In this document: piece by piece, positions 11,725-23,559 of the stretch | How positions within the stretch are numbered: the stretch's first letter is position 1 | Layout of the letters: every line of letters begins with the position of its first letter | Source of the DNA: Thermothielavioides terrestris NRRL 8126 | Lineage: Eukaryota; Ascomycota; Sordariomycetes; Sordariales; Chaetomiaceae | Direction: 5' to 3' | Length of the DNA stretch: 64,000 nt | Assembly (NCBI RefSeq): GCF_000226115.1 | Contig: NC_016457.1 | Span: forward strand, 2,914,001-2,978,000 | Translations under genes and position numbers: made by a program | The notes under the pieces: generated by a model | Told to the model about the DNA's origin: nothing | What the model saw: the letters and a program-made list of their open reading frames with translations, nothing else | Databases searched by the model: none

Positions 11725-13671
11725 ATGGCCACGACCAGCACAACCCGGCCGCTTGGGTCGGCGTCCGACGCGACCCTCGCCGGCGGCACTCGGCCCAGCT
11801 CGAGCGAGGCGCCCCGGACCACCCTGAGCCCTCCGGACCCTGTCCACTACGATGCCTATCTCAGCGACACGACGACCCGCCCGGCGTCACCCGCGCCGGA
11901 CGAAAAGAAGGACGTCGAAACAGCAGGGAGCGTCAAGGAGGAGGCTTCGGGTCCAGAGGACGGCGAGTATCCCACAGGGTGGGCCTTCACGTTCATCGTC
12001 GTCGCCCTGGTGCTCAGCATTTTCCTCGTCTCGCTTGATATGGTGCGTGGGCTGTCCCGTGGCTTCTGCCGTGTGAACCCCTGATTACCGCGCAGCCAAA
12101 AGTTACAACGTACTGACGCAGGGCTTCCTCCCCAGACAATCGTCGCAACCGCCATTCCGAAAATTACAGACGAGTTCAAGGGCCTCGAAGACGTCGCGTG
12201 GTACGGCTCGGCGTTCTTCATGACCGTCGGCGGCTTCCAGTCGACATGGGGCAAGGTGTTCAAGTACTTCCCCCTGAAGCTCGGCTTTTTGGCCTCCATC
12301 TTCATCTTCGAGCTCGGCAGTTTGATCTGCGGCGTCGCGCCCAACTCGACGGCCCTGATTGTGGGACGTGCCTTTGCTGGCATTGGCGCTGCCGGCGTCG
12401 GCTCGGGCGCTTACACCATCATTGCGTTCACGGCCCCTCCGAAGAAGCGGCCCATCTTCACGGGCGTCATCGGCACCGCCTACGGCATCGCCGCCGTGAT
12501 CGGCCCCCTGATCGGTGGTGCCTTCGCTGACCGCGTCACCTGGCGCTGGTGCTTCTACATCAACCTGCCCATCGGCGGCCTCTCGGCGACCATCATCACC
12601 TTGTTCTTCAAGGCCCCCAAGGGCGCCAAGCCGGTCGAGGCGCCGCTGCGGGAGAAGCTGCTGCAGATGGACCTGGTGGGCACGGCGCTCGTCATGGCCG
12701 CCGTCATCTCGTACATCCTGGCGCTGCAGTACGGCGGCCAGACCAAGGCGTGGCGCGACTCGACCGTGATCGGCCTGCTGGTCGGCTTCGTGCTCATCTC
12801 CGCCGCCTTCGCCGCCTGGGAGTGGTTCAACGGCGAGCGGTCCATGATCGTGCCGCGCCTGTTCGCGCGCCGCGACGTCTGGGTGTCGTCCATGTTCACC
12901 TTCTTCTTCGCCGGCTCCTACTTCGTCATCATCTACTACCTGCCCATCTACTTCCAGAGCATCGACAACTCCAGCCCGACCGGCTCGGGCGTGCGCAACC
13001 TGCCGCTGATCCTGTCGGTCACGGTCGCGACCGTCGTCGCCGGCGGCGCCATCTCGGCCACGGGCATCGCCGCGCCCGTCGCCACCGGCGGCGCCGCCAT
13101 CGCCACCATTGCCGCCGGTCTGCTCTACACGCTCGACATCGGCACCTCCACCGGCAAGTGGATTGGCTACCAGATCCTGGGCGGCCTCGCCTGGGGCGCC
13201 GCCTTCCAGGTGCCCATCGTCGTCGGCCAGGCCACGGCCGAGCCCAACGACATCTCCTCCGTGACCGCCATCATCCTCTGTAAGCTTGTCTCATCTCTCT
13301 TCCCTCCCCATCAAGCCCTCTCAAACCAAATCACTAACCGCCTCCCCCACTCCCCAGTCTTCCAAACCGTAGGCGGCGCCTTCCTGGTCTCGGCCGCGCA
13401 GTCCGCCTTCGTCAACACCATGCTCAACCGCCTGGCCACCTCGGCGCCGCAGGTCAGCCCGCTCAAGCTGCTCGGCACCGGCGCGACCCAGCTCCGCGCC
13501 GTGTTCCCCCCCGAGCAGGTCCCCGGCATCCTGGTCGCCTACATGGCCGGCATCAAGACGGCGCTGGCGCTGGCCATCGCCGCCGTCGGCCTCGCCTTCG
13601 TCGTCAGCCTGTTCAACAACTGGCGCCGGCTGAACACTGATGCGTTGAAGGGTGCCGGAGGGGCGGCGTGA
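11725..13671 (+). CDS. MFS drug/toxin efflux-type transporter (DHA2-like, 14-TM type)
   Basis: Three exons: 11725-12042, 12136-13279, 13358-13671, giving 591 aa. Introns are GT-AG, with branch-like TACTGAC (near 12110) and CACTAAC (near 13332). The first ~85 residues are hydrophilic and cytosolic. Hydrophobic helices then fill the rest. The family motif [13 protein letters not shown] spans the first splice junction (residues 104-116). The GxxxGPxxGG antiporter motif appears as [13 protein letters not shown] near residue 226. Such proteins are plasma-membrane proton antiporters that export drugs, toxins or other small molecules. The substrate cannot be read from sequence. A second MFS gene of another subfamily lies 1.1 kb downstream in the same direction. 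I see no biosynthetic core enzyme nearby that would define a metabolite cluster. Confidence 0.92.
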
Positions 13672-14759
13672 GTCTATGGAGTGTGGATAATTACTGTGCA
13701 CAGCGCGCCTTTTCTTTTTGGTACTTTCCTGTTTATTTATCTCTTTCTTTTACCCCTACTTGTCTATCCTTTTGTCACGATAAAATGGGTGCCGGCTGTT
13801 CTCTCCTCTGGAGTTGGGTAGGTATCTGGGGACCGGTGGCACTGGGAAGCATTAGATATAGACAGGCCAAGGTCAATCTTGTATCATCGCATCGTGTCTC
13901 GGAGTTGGCAGGCTCTCTGCGTCAGCTCTGCATGTCCCAATAATGACGAGCATTTTGGTATCACTTTCTGCCACCTATCAGGTCAAGCCAACCTTGGAGT
14001 GATCCCATACCCACAAACATGTTTGATGACCCATGAAAGGGCCACAGATAGCTTGCTGGCAAACGGATGTTAACGGCACTTCAAGCGCAACGGCCAAACG
14101 GACAACAATATAGGTTATTCTTAGTAGTACCGAGGAGGTCGGGTGCATGGACAGCCCACCAAGTAGAACTCGACTAGAGGCAAAGATGAAAACGAGCTAT
14201 ATATACGGAAATATCACATCATGCAAGGCTTCACCAACTGGCAACACTGATGCTACGCAGTTCCAGACTTTCCCCTCGTCCCCTTCACTGCAAGCAAGGC
14301 TAGATTTTGAATGTACATAGGATGCATGGTCAAGTCGGCGATGAATCCCGTCTAAGCAATCTCAAGAGTGAATCTCTATCCCGGTCCTCCTCTCGCTGAT
14401 ACCTGTGAGGTATCACCAAGGCCGTGTCGGGCACGTGTTCGCTTCATCAATGCCAACCAGCCCAGCTGAATACCAGTCCAGCAGCGTCATGAGAACATCA
14501 TGAATGCGGCAGCTTTTGACAATCGTGAACGACCTGTGATCTTTTTCTTCCTCCAGGCCATGGCGTCTCTCTGGCCATGTATAACCCACTTCTTCTTGCC
14601 AGGACTGCCCAGCTGGTCTATTTTTTCCAGCCACAGACCACCCGCTTTCCTGCCCTCGCCCGCTCGTCCCGCGGTCAAAGCGAGTCAAGGCTCTAGCTTT
14701 AGTTCTTGGACGACTTCTCCGATTCGATCTGCCTTGCCTGCCCGATTTCTAGCGCCGTT
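13672..14759. other. Intergenic region, 1.1 kb
   Basis: Starts with a T-rich 3' UTR-like stretch. The remainder has no supported coding frame or RNA gene. The last ~150 bases are pyrimidine-rich and are likely the leader of the downstream MFS gene. Confidence 0.5.
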
Positions 14760-16971
14760 ATGCCCGGCTGGAAATACGCGTTCACTCTTCCCAGCGCGTC
14801 GGTGAAGTCCGCCACCCCGCCGGGAACTGTCATCCTCATCGGTAAGTTGCCGTCTCCTCCGGTGTCTCTCTCGCCGTGCTCGTCGCTGTCTTCCTCGTGG
14901 TCTCTCTCGCTGTCTTTCTCGCTTTCACCATCCTTCCTCGCCCGAGATCTTGCCTGTGCTGACCACAGCCCACCCAGACCATGGCGCCGCCCATCGGCGC
15001 AGCGGCCGCCGCGAGGGGGACGACCGGGTCGTGAAGTTCCCCATCCCGACCTCCGACCCGGCGGACCCGCTGAACTGGCCTCGCTGGCGCAAGGTGACGT
15101 GCATGGTGGCCGTGGCGTGGTACGCCTTCGTGGCCAACTACATCGCGTCGTCGCTGGCGCCGGCGCTGCCGGTGTGGAACCACCAGTTCCCCCAGGACCG
15201 GCGGCAGCCCCGCGAGCTGATGCAGCTGGTGGCCTTCAACGTGCTCGTCCTCGGCCTCGGCAACATCATCTGGGTCCCGCTCGCCAACGTCTTCGGCCGC
15301 CGGCTGGTCCTCGTGCTCTCGACCGTCGTGCTGTCCGCGGCCAGCGCGTGCGGAATGAAGCTCGGAGGCTTCACAACCATGCTCATCATCCGCATCTTCC
15401 AGGGCCTGGGCAGCTCCGCCTCCGAGACGGTCACGCCGGCCGTGGTCGGCGACCTTTTCTTTGTCCATGAGCGCGGACGCTGGATGGTAAGTCTCAAGCC
15501 AGCTCTGGCTTGGGCCCTTGCAACGCTGTGACCATGCAGGGCTCACATGGTTGATTTGATGCGATCTGTAGGCGTTCTACACGGCCTCGCTTGCCTGTGG
15601 CTCTGTCACCGGCGGCATCACGGGCGGATACATCGCCACGAAGCTCGGCTGGTTCAGGCAGTTCTGGTTCGCGACCGGCCTCTCCGGCCTAGCCGCCTTG
15701 CTCATCATCTTCCTGGTGCCCGAAACCATGTACGACCGCGGCGAGCACACCCTGCCGATCCAACAAACGCTGCCGCGTGCGTCCCAAATACTCGGTCTGC
15801 AGCCCTCTCAAGAACCGGGGCGAGACCGGACATCGCTGCCGCCCCGGCTGTCGCTGGCAACGCTGCCCTCGATGCGGCTGAGCGTGCCCTCAAAGTTCAT
15901 GTGGCCCTTGGCCCAGGAACTCGATCCAGACCACGGCATGACCTGGTACAACGACGCACCGTCGGACGACGAGGTCGACATCAACGTGGCCGGCCCGATC
16001 TACGTGATCGGAGTCCCGCAAGCGCAGACGGCGTCCAGAGCCTCCAGGGCGTCCCGCGCCACCCCGCGCAACAGCACCCTCGCCGTTCCCGCCCGCGACA
16101 GCGCCGCGCAACACCGCCCCTACACCTTCTGGCGGTCTCTCACGTTCAGCCGGTACCGGGGCAAGATCTGGTACCAGTTCGCCAAGCCGTGGCTGACGCT
16201 GCGGCTGCCGGCGACGTGGGTGATCATGCTGCAGTACGGCGGGCTGGTGGCGGGCGTGGCGGTCATCTCGACGGTCGGGCCGCAGATCCTCACGGGCAAG
16301 CCGTACGGCTGGGGCGAGAACGCGGGCCTGCTCTTCGTCGGCGCGCTCGTGGGCATCCTGCTCGGCGGGCTGACCACCGGCCTGCTGGTCGACCGCCGGC
16401 TCAAGAAGCTGGCGCGCGACGCCGACCACGGCTACGCCGAGCCCGAGGCCCGGCTCGCCGTCATGGTGCCCGCGCTCGCCATCGGCACGTGCGGCCTGCT
16501 CGTGTTTGGCTTCTGCGCCAAGTATCCCGGCAAGTTCCAGTGGGTCGGCCTCGAGTTCGCCTACGGCATGGTCGCGCTGGCGCTGGCGCAGGTGCCTTCC
16601 ATCTGGTTCAACTATGTGAGTACATACCACCACCACCAACCGTCCCTTGCCTGCTGCCGTGTCGTGCCGTGCCGTTCATCCGGTGCCGTGATGGCTAACG
16701 ACTTCTTTTTTTCCCCCTTCCCCTCCAGCTCATCGACGCCTACGAGCAGCTAGCCAGCGATTGCTTCGTCATGATCTGCATCCTGCGGGGCCTTGTCCCC
16801 TTCGCCTGGACCTTCTTTGTCGCGCAGTGGGTGGCGCGCGATGGCTTCTTGATTCCGTTTGGTGGCTTCACCGCCATCCTGGGCGGCTTCTCGCTGCTGA
16901 CCCTGCCCATCATGTTTTGGGGCAAGCGTATGAGGATTGCCACTGCGCGTTTCGTTGTCAAGAATCAATAA
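14760..16971 (+). CDS. MFS transporter, DHA1-like 12-TM type
   Basis: Four exons: 14760-14841, 14978-15486, 15572-16615, 16729-16971, giving 625 aa. The 136-nt first intron is supported because splicing joins PPGTVILI to DHGAAHRRSG, the usual PPGTVxLID start of this fungal subfamily. Residues 54-62 read DPADPLNWP, another hallmark. The motif-A region is FGRRLV near 132-137, followed by RIFQGLGSSASETVTPAVVGD near 170. A hydrophilic central loop of about 100 residues (roughly 255-365) splits two six-helix halves. The protein ends VVKNQ. It is a plasma-membrane secondary transporter of unknown substrate; subfamily members include both efflux pumps and uptake carriers. Starting at the in-frame Met at 14950, inside the intron, would lose the PPGTV segment and is less likely. 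Confidence 0.9.
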
Positions 16972-18786
16972 ACGAGGAATTATTAGTAGCTCGCCAAGCG
17001 ATATGCATGCGTGATGAGACCTGAGCAGAATCGGGCATCATGAGCCTTCAGAAGTCCATCTCCCCCGTCCCAGTCATGAAGCCCCGCAGGGCCGTTGGCT
17101 GGACGGTCGGCTAGCCGTCTAGCGTCGGCTCCAACATGCGGGCAGATGGTTGGCAGGCTGAGTGCTCCATCTCAAGGACTCCGGCCAGTCGGGCGCGGAG
17201 ACGGCTAGGCGCCCGCAGGCGGCGAGGTGACGGCAGTGGCTGCCGGGCGAACTCGCCGGCAACCGGGGGGATAGACATGTTTGAACGGAGCGTTCGAAGA
17301 CGAGGAAATCGTCTGCCAAAACGGCGGATGTGTCAGACGGCTCTGGCTTGAGTAGTGATGGCGGAGACTGCTTCAATTGGACGGGAGGAAGCAACTGCTT
17401 GGTCTTCAAAAACTTGTTGGATTGAAGAGTTGGTTCTGGATCGGTTGGTCCGTCTTGGTTCTATGGACTGGAAAGCTTCTAATGTACGGAATACAAGAAC
17501 TAAGAAGTAAGAACCGCTGCTTTTGGTAGTCGGCAAACTCGCTGTCACAGCCGCAGGCATGGCCCCCTTCCTGTTTTGTGGTCCGAGCTTTCCAGGCAGC
17601 CGTGCCTCTGGCCTGCATTCCACGTGCTGGGCTTTTTCTACACTACACAACGGATCCTTGCTGTCTTCAACCAATTGAGATAGACGGCTGCTTGCGGCGC
17701 CGTCCCCAACTTCTGTCGTTACTCGCCGTGGCAGAAGCAACAAGTACCATGGAGGGAGCAAGGGTGTCAGGCTCCTGGGGTTGCTCACGGGAGTATATTG
17801 CGTCTTCTAAAGCGGTGGGTTCAGCCGAAAGCGCCGCCGACCCGCGTTGGATTCGCCGGGTGGCCCTGGATGGATGGTGCTCGGGAAGGTGGCCATATCT
17901 GGAGCCGGGATTGTTCGGAGCCTTGGGGCCACGAGGACATTTTTACAGGTCCTAGGAGATGACCAAGGCCGTTTGAACGAGACATCCTCATCATGATCTT
18001 GGATCAGCACGGTTGCCCTGTCCCACGAGCTGCAAATCGACCAACGTAAGCATCTTGAACCCGGCAGCTCTGAAATCGTGGCTGTTGGACTTTCAAACAT
18101 CTCGTTGCTGAAAAGATGAGCCAAGTCCTGTCGGACGTCGGGCCGCCCTGCCAGGATGGCGGCCAGCGGATTGGAGGCGCAACATTTGATCCCGAGTTTG
18201 ATGGTGCCAAAAATTTGCCGAACCAGCCACTTCTTCGACTTCAATCAATCGAGAACACCATTGCCCCCATCGTCCTTGATCCCCAAGGTCACGATGCTTT
18301 GCGTCGTTGTCAGCCTGCGCAGTGATTCTGACAAGTCCCGGCTGGCCCCGGGCAGCAGTTCCATACACTGCCAGGTAACTACTCTTATCATGAAGGAGGA
18401 CGGATTGGAATTTGAACTTACCCGTGGACCTGACTTATCACACTATCAAACACCTGCAGGCAGACCTGAGATGCGCTGCATCTTAGCAGCGTTGCAGCGC
18501 GTCAAAGCTGAGCTCTCCAGGGCTAGCGCCCCTTAGCTAAAGTTACAGAATCAGCTCATACTGCACGGAACTATTCCAAAAACACGCCTTAATTTATGCG
18601 CCCAACAGCCTCGTGAGACGGCCGCGAGTTCGCCCGCGGACCAGGCTTTAAGAGCGAGACTTGCGCCCTCTTGCAACCTCCATACAGCAACTATAGTTTT
18701 TCGGCTATACCGACTTGACCACAACGACACGACATACCACGAGCAATACCTACTTTTCTGTCGAACTTCCTTACGTGTAATTACCT
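16972..18786. other. Intergenic region, 1.8 kb
   Basis: Moderately GC-rich, non-repetitive sequence. Frames up to about 150 codons exist on both strands (for example 17333-17788 and 17807-18244 on the - strand), but none shows recognisable domains or a plausible exon chain. The last 200 bases, with a TTTAAG box near 18646 and a CA-rich leader, fit a promoter for the gene at 18787. Confidence 0.5.
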
Positions 18787-19841
18787 ATGTCGACAGATAC
18801 CGCAAACCTCGAAGGAACAGGAGATATCTTCTCTGGCACCTCGCCAGCCGTGCAGTGGTTCGAACAGTACTCGTGGCTCCTCACCGTCATCGTGGCAGCG
18901 GTTGGCTGGCTGCAAACATGGCCGCTCGCCAGGTTCACGCTCAAAGTCGACCAGCATTACCAATACGTGGCAGACCGGCGCTACACAGGTGGCATCCTGC
19001 CTTCCATCTTCCGCGCCCGCGACCCAAGTTCCGCTAACCGTGTCTCTCCGCCTCAGGCCTGGCAAAACGGACGATATGGCCGGCCTTCCTGGCGCACCGG
19101 TCCGCCATCAAGTGCACACCACGCCTCGTCGTCGGCTGCGCGGCCATGGACCAGGGCGTCTCCTCCCAGCTCGAGGACCTCGAGGACGCGCAGCCGGCAA
19201 CGAAGCTGACGTACCTCATCTGGGCCGTGCAGCTGGTCAGCACGGTGTGGCTCTTCCTCCAGGTCTGCCTTGTCTGGACGAGAGGCGTCGTGGTGCCCGT
19301 CGTTACTAGCCCAATTTATGCGCCAGTGATCCACGACTGGGCGGCCCGGCAGCTGACGCAGGTGCTTGCGGCGACGACGGTCAACAGAGGCACGTGGGCC
19401 ATCGCCGTCGCCGGGTCGTTCCTGGCGTGGGGCGCGCCGGCCTGGCTGTATCTGACCACGGTCATCGCTACCATGGTCGAGCTCGCGTGTCTGTGCCGGG
19501 CGGCCGTCATCGCGCGCGACTCGTACGCTTTCAACCAGTCGCTGTCGTTCCTTCAGCGCGACGCCGCGAAGGTGCGCGAACCGATCTACATGTTCGCAGT
19601 CGGCTTCCCCTTCGTTGCGGTGGTGCTGGAAGCTGGCGTTCTTGTTTACGGTGCGTTGATGTCCTGGAGCTGTCTGACCCGTCTGGGCTTAACCGCTGAC
19701 TTTCTCCCAGGCTATATCGCGGCCCTTTTCAAGATCAAATTCCTCCACCCGCTCGTGGGCTTTGCCTTTTTCGGCGTCTGGTTGTTCTTTGCCCCGCTCT
19801 TTACTATTATAGTAGCATGCGTTGCTCATCTTACTACCTGA
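18787..19841 (+). CDS. Predicted multi-spanning membrane protein, family not recognised
   Basis: Three exons proposed: 18787-18988, 19057-19650, 19711-19841, giving 308 aa. The first intron (68 nt) is needed to change frame. It has a strong CTAAC branch and CTCAG acceptor but a weak GTGGCA donor. The second is 60 nt with GTGCGT donor and CCCAG acceptor, and is open in frame, so retention would give 328 aa. Hydrophobic segments lie at about 30-50, 119-140, 181-217 (probably two), 246-265 and 277-304. Five to six membrane spans are predicted, with an Asp/Glu-rich stretch near 104-112. I cannot assign a family or function. It is the last intact gene before the RIP block and shows no RIP-like stops itself. 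Confidence 0.75.
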
Positions 19842-20065
19842 CGGGAGACTGTAGGTGACACGCTATAGCGAGCTGCGAGGTGTGGATTCAACGGTAGGAT
19901 CGTAACAGAGCATCGGAATGCAAAGAGAGTGCGTTGTTCCAGTATAAAAGAAAGCTAAGGACTGAACAGAGCGTGGTATATATACATCCAGGAGTGGGGA
20001 AACCATGGCCAGTGCGCTCTACCAAGCTCTGAGCCCCTTACCCCTGACGTGACATACCCCCCAGT
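19842..20065. other. Transition from genic DNA to RIP-mutated block
   Basis: Non-coding 3' flank of the membrane-protein gene with normal CpA/TpG content. Composition changes sharply to AT-rich, TpA-rich sequence after about 20,060. Confidence 0.6.
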
Positions 20066-22260
20066 TGTTTAACAGAGCGCTTGAGTACGCGTAGTTGAAC
20101 AACTGTACTACGAAAAACCAGAATATAGGAAATCCTCGTGAACAGTAGATTGTATAGGAGTAGGTTGCGTAAGGCTATAAGAAATTCTAAAGCGCAGTTC
20201 TAGCTAATTAGAGCGCCTAGATCTAGGGAGAGGTATAAATTCCTACCTATAGGAGCTCAAGCTTCCTTCTTCCTATATATATCCTCTTGTTTATATATAG
20301 CAGCTACTACCACTATTACTATTTCTAGCTCCCTAGAGCGTGTAATACATTGGACGTAATCTAGAGCACCTAGTAAACGACTCTACTCCTATACTATATA
20401 CTAAGGAAGCGTATAGTGTATAAGTACTAGATAACTCGTTTTATTGCTTTAATATACTCTAGTCCTAGATTAGTTAGGAACTGAGAGAGCTTTATAGCTA
20501 TAAATGTAACGTTGGGCTAGATTATAACTATAGAGTAGAGGATTAAGCCTATAAGCTCTTAGTATAGTTTAATCTATTTAGGAGTCGCCTCTCCCTTAAA
20601 CTTATAAAGCTCTTTTATAAGGAAAGGAATAGCTAGAGCATTTGTAATATTAGTAAGACTATACTTTTTAACGATCTTCTTAATATACTAGTTGTATATA
20701 AGCTAGATTTTATATACTTTATAGTTATAGATAACTCTAATCCTAAGGAAGTGCTTAATATTACTCTATTTATATACTTTGTACTTTGCTTTAATGCCTT
20801 TTATAATATACTCTATAGCTATAACGTTATTTCGATAGTAAACTACTAAGAAGTTGTTGATATAAAAGATAAGGATAATCTTCTTCTTAGGGTCAAAGAA
20901 TAGGTAGAGTTCTTTTATAGAGGGTTATATACTAAGCTCCTTAAAAGCACTATAAAACTTATTATACTATAGGAGTAGCAAGTCTTTCAACTTATAGAGA
21001 GCCTTTAAGAGCTTTATATAGATCCCTAGTTTCTTAAATCTTTCTAGAAGCTTATAAGTTATCTACTCTATATCTAGCCTCTTTACATTTAAGAATGCTT
21101 ATTTAATATTAAACTACTTTACTTCGAGGTCGAAGTGTACTATAAGCGTTATAATAGTATAAAAAGAGTATATAGCAAAGGTAGCTATATATATATTCGC
21201 GATATTAGTAGTGTTTTAAAGGTTGCCCTTTATATAGATATACACCTTATACTTTTTAAAGTTACTATCCTTGTCGAGCTTATAGTCAAATATCTATTTC
21301 AAAGGTAGAAGCCTCGTTTTTATATATTCTTACTTAATCTCTCGCTATATTCCTTTACTTATAAGATTGTAGATCTCCTTATATATAGCCGTCTTAAACT
21401 CCTTTCTATACTTATAGTTCTCTAGATCTCTCTAGCTCTTTAGGAGAAAGGGAAGCTCAATATTATAGTATACTATTAACATCTAGCTAGTAGCAGTAGT
21501 AAACACTGTATATAGGGTTTAAAACGACTTAGAGTAGAGCGTTTTAATACCCTTTTAAAATATATAGAAGAGCGTCTTAGTACTATTATAGTTTTCCTAG
21601 AGAGTAGGATCTAGGTAATTAGTTTAGAACCTTAGCCCTAGGTTCTTCTATATTTCCAACAACTTAATAAAGAAAATATATATACGTTTTAAAGCTATAT
21701 TTAGAGCTATATTTTTATATACCTTTATAAAAGGTTTTTAAATTTATATACTCCTCTTTATAGATATAAGATACTTCTTAGGCTTATATTATAGTTTTAA
21801 TATATTTATTTTTAGCGTATTAGTTAAAGATTATATTTATAAAGCTTTATACTTTATAAGCTAAGTATTCTACTTTACTATATATTCTACTATATTATAG
21901 AATATATCCTTTTCCTTACTTTGTAAAGCTAGGGGCTCTATAGGTAGAGATGCCTCTTTATATTCGCTTTATAAAGCTAGAGGCTCTATAAGCGGAGAAG
22001 CCCTATATTCGCTCTTAGATGCAGCGCCTTATAGGACGGCTATAGCTAGCCTAAGATCCCTAGATACTCTACTAGTCTTTAGAAGAGCACTAGAGTTATC
22101 GACTAGACCTTTATTCCTATTATTATCTCTATTTATAAGCTCTTTCTATAGCTAAGCCTATAGTTCTAGTAACATCTTAGAGGTTAAGAGTCTACCCTAT
22201 ACCTATATTTCCTCTACCCTTAAGTCTTAACCTAGTAGTATACTCTTATATTTAGGAACT
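20066..22260 (-). mobile_element. Element A, left part: RIP-degraded Ty1/Copia retrotransposon (3' half)
   Basis: Read on the - strand, about 21,500-20,600 translates to a Copia reverse transcriptase with many RIP stops: a YKLDKDSNFKKYK-like N-region, HFDLEVK, and a catalytic YxDD now read YINN at 20,853-20,862. RNase H-like remnants lie to the left. The first ~300 bases, starting TGTTTAACAGAGCGC at 20,066, are probably the remains of its 3' LTR, but no matching 5' LTR was found, so that boundary is uncertain. The element is interrupted at 22,260 by element B and resumes at 42,930. Confidence 0.75.
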
Positions 22261-22462
22261 TATTACGGGAGTGATAGTAATACAACCTTATAGTAGTGTA
22301 TTGACTTATATAGTTGTATAAGAAAGGGAAGTAGAAGATGGCTATAGAGCGCGGAGGATATCCCTATTAGCCTACAACCCTACACTAGTCTGGATACGGA
22401 CTAGTATATACGCACTATCTTATCTACCTACAACTAACTACGTTACAGGGCATCCTATGACA
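22261..22462 (-). repeat. 3' LTR of element B (202 bp)
   Basis: Matches 42,728-42,929 over its full 202 bp without length difference. By eye roughly two dozen differences are all transitions. It begins TATTACGGG (TGTTACGGG before RIP) and ends GACA. Pyrimidine-rich CTACCCCCCC directly to the right is the complement of the polypurine tract, fixing the - orientation. The 5 bp outside are GAACT (22,256-22,260) against AAACT (42,930-42,934), a TSD with one RIP-type change. Confidence 0.93.
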
Positions 22463-22794
22463 CTACCCCCCCTTCTAAAACAAGCCCCCTCCTCTAGGGC
22501 ACTAGATTCCTATAAAGAACTCCTAAACAACGCTTAGAAGCTACTGATCTACCTAGTAAACTTCTAGAGTATCTCCGTCTTATATTTCTAGTGTATCTAG
22601 GGTATTAGTAGGCCTACCGACCTATTCTTAGTAAACTTCTAAGGTGTCTCCGTCTTACATTTCTAGTATATCTAGGGTATCAGTAGGTTATACGCGCTAG
22701 CCTTTAAGGAGAGGTCTATATAGCGCAAATGTCCAGTCCTACCGTTTATAGAGAGCTGTTATAAGTTTTTCCAACTTTGTACTTCGCTTGATCT

Positions 22795-23090
22795 TAAAGA
22801 AGACCTCGGCTCGTAGCTATAGCTAGTTGCTTATAGCTATAGCTAGAGCCACCTTTAGGTACTCGTTCGTAGCTATAGCCAGTCGCTTATAACTATAGCT
22901 AGAGCTACCTTTAAATGCTCGCTTACAACTATAGCTAGTCGCTTATAGCTATAGCTAGAGCTACCTTTAAATGTTTGCTTATAGCTATAGCCATCTGCCT
23001 ATAGCTATAGCTAGAGCTCCCTTAGGTACTCGCTTATAGCCGTGGCCATTCGCTTACGGCCATAGCTAGAGCTACCTCTAGGCTAGCGCT
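22795..23090. repeat. Minisatellite, about five units of 56 bp
   Basis: The word AGAGCYAC or a close variant recurs at 22,845, 22,901, 22,957, 23,013 and 23,068, a spacing of 56, 56, 56 and 55 bp. Each unit is built on TTATAGCTATAGCTAGAGC-like sequence. It lies in the 3' untranslated region of element B. The period is not a multiple of three, which argues against a coding role. Confidence 0.85.
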
Positions 23091-23339
23091 ACGCCAAGCT
23101 ATCGTTCCCAACGTAGTCGCTAGTAGCCAAAGTGTCTTTGTTTATAAGAAACTATTAAAAGGCGATAGCGAGTAATAAGGCTACCTCAATCTAGTCGTTG
23201 CCCTACTAACTAGGTACTCCGCCTCAATTGTTATATTATATAGCTTGCCTTATAATAAGCCTAACGTTGAACCTCCTCTCCCCTATATACCTGTCCTTGT
23301 CGTTAAAAGACCTAGGCTAGGGGGCCTAGTAGCTCTAGA

Positions 23340-23540
23340 TATATATTATAGAAATCCTAGATAGCATCGTTGTAGCTATATAAATCTAAAACGGATTGCT
23401 AGGTTAGGTTGTAGCCTTCCTAGTCAACTAGGTAATACCATTAGCCATTGTCGAACTTGTTATAGTCGAAGATAGATTTAAACTTTTACTCGACAACCTC
23501 TTAGCCATCGTCTATATATATAATAACCCTATTATAATTC
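23340..23540 (-). pseudogene. Chromodomain relic at the integrase C-terminus of element B
   Basis: On the - strand one frame reads E-V-V-E-stop-K-F-K-S-I-F-D-Y, then YYLVD-stop-EGYN, then DAI-stop-DFYNIYL. This is the chromodomain pattern: E-x-I-L-D, then YLVKWKGY, then W and a C-terminal helix. Stops sit where Trp or Gln is expected. In chromoviruses this domain directs integration towards marked chromatin. Confidence 0.7.
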
Positions 23541-23559
23541 GCTTATATATCCTATTCTA

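Noticed and set aside
12549..13283. 244-codon + strand frame overlapping the first MFS gene
   Set aside because: His/Arg-rich out-of-frame translation of the transporter; the correct frame has TM helices and MFS motifs.
15547..16698. 383-codon + strand frame overlapping the second MFS gene
   Set aside because: Out-of-frame shadow; the 15572-16615 exon in another frame carries the transporter helices.
17333..18244. Possible genes on the - strand in the 1.8-kb gap (151 and 145 codons)
   Set aside because: No recognisable motif, no plausible splice chain, and composition no better than random GC-rich sequence.
22800..23090. Possible CRISPR-like array because of regular spacing
   Set aside because: Units are contiguous tandem repeats without unique spacers, in a eukaryotic retroelement.
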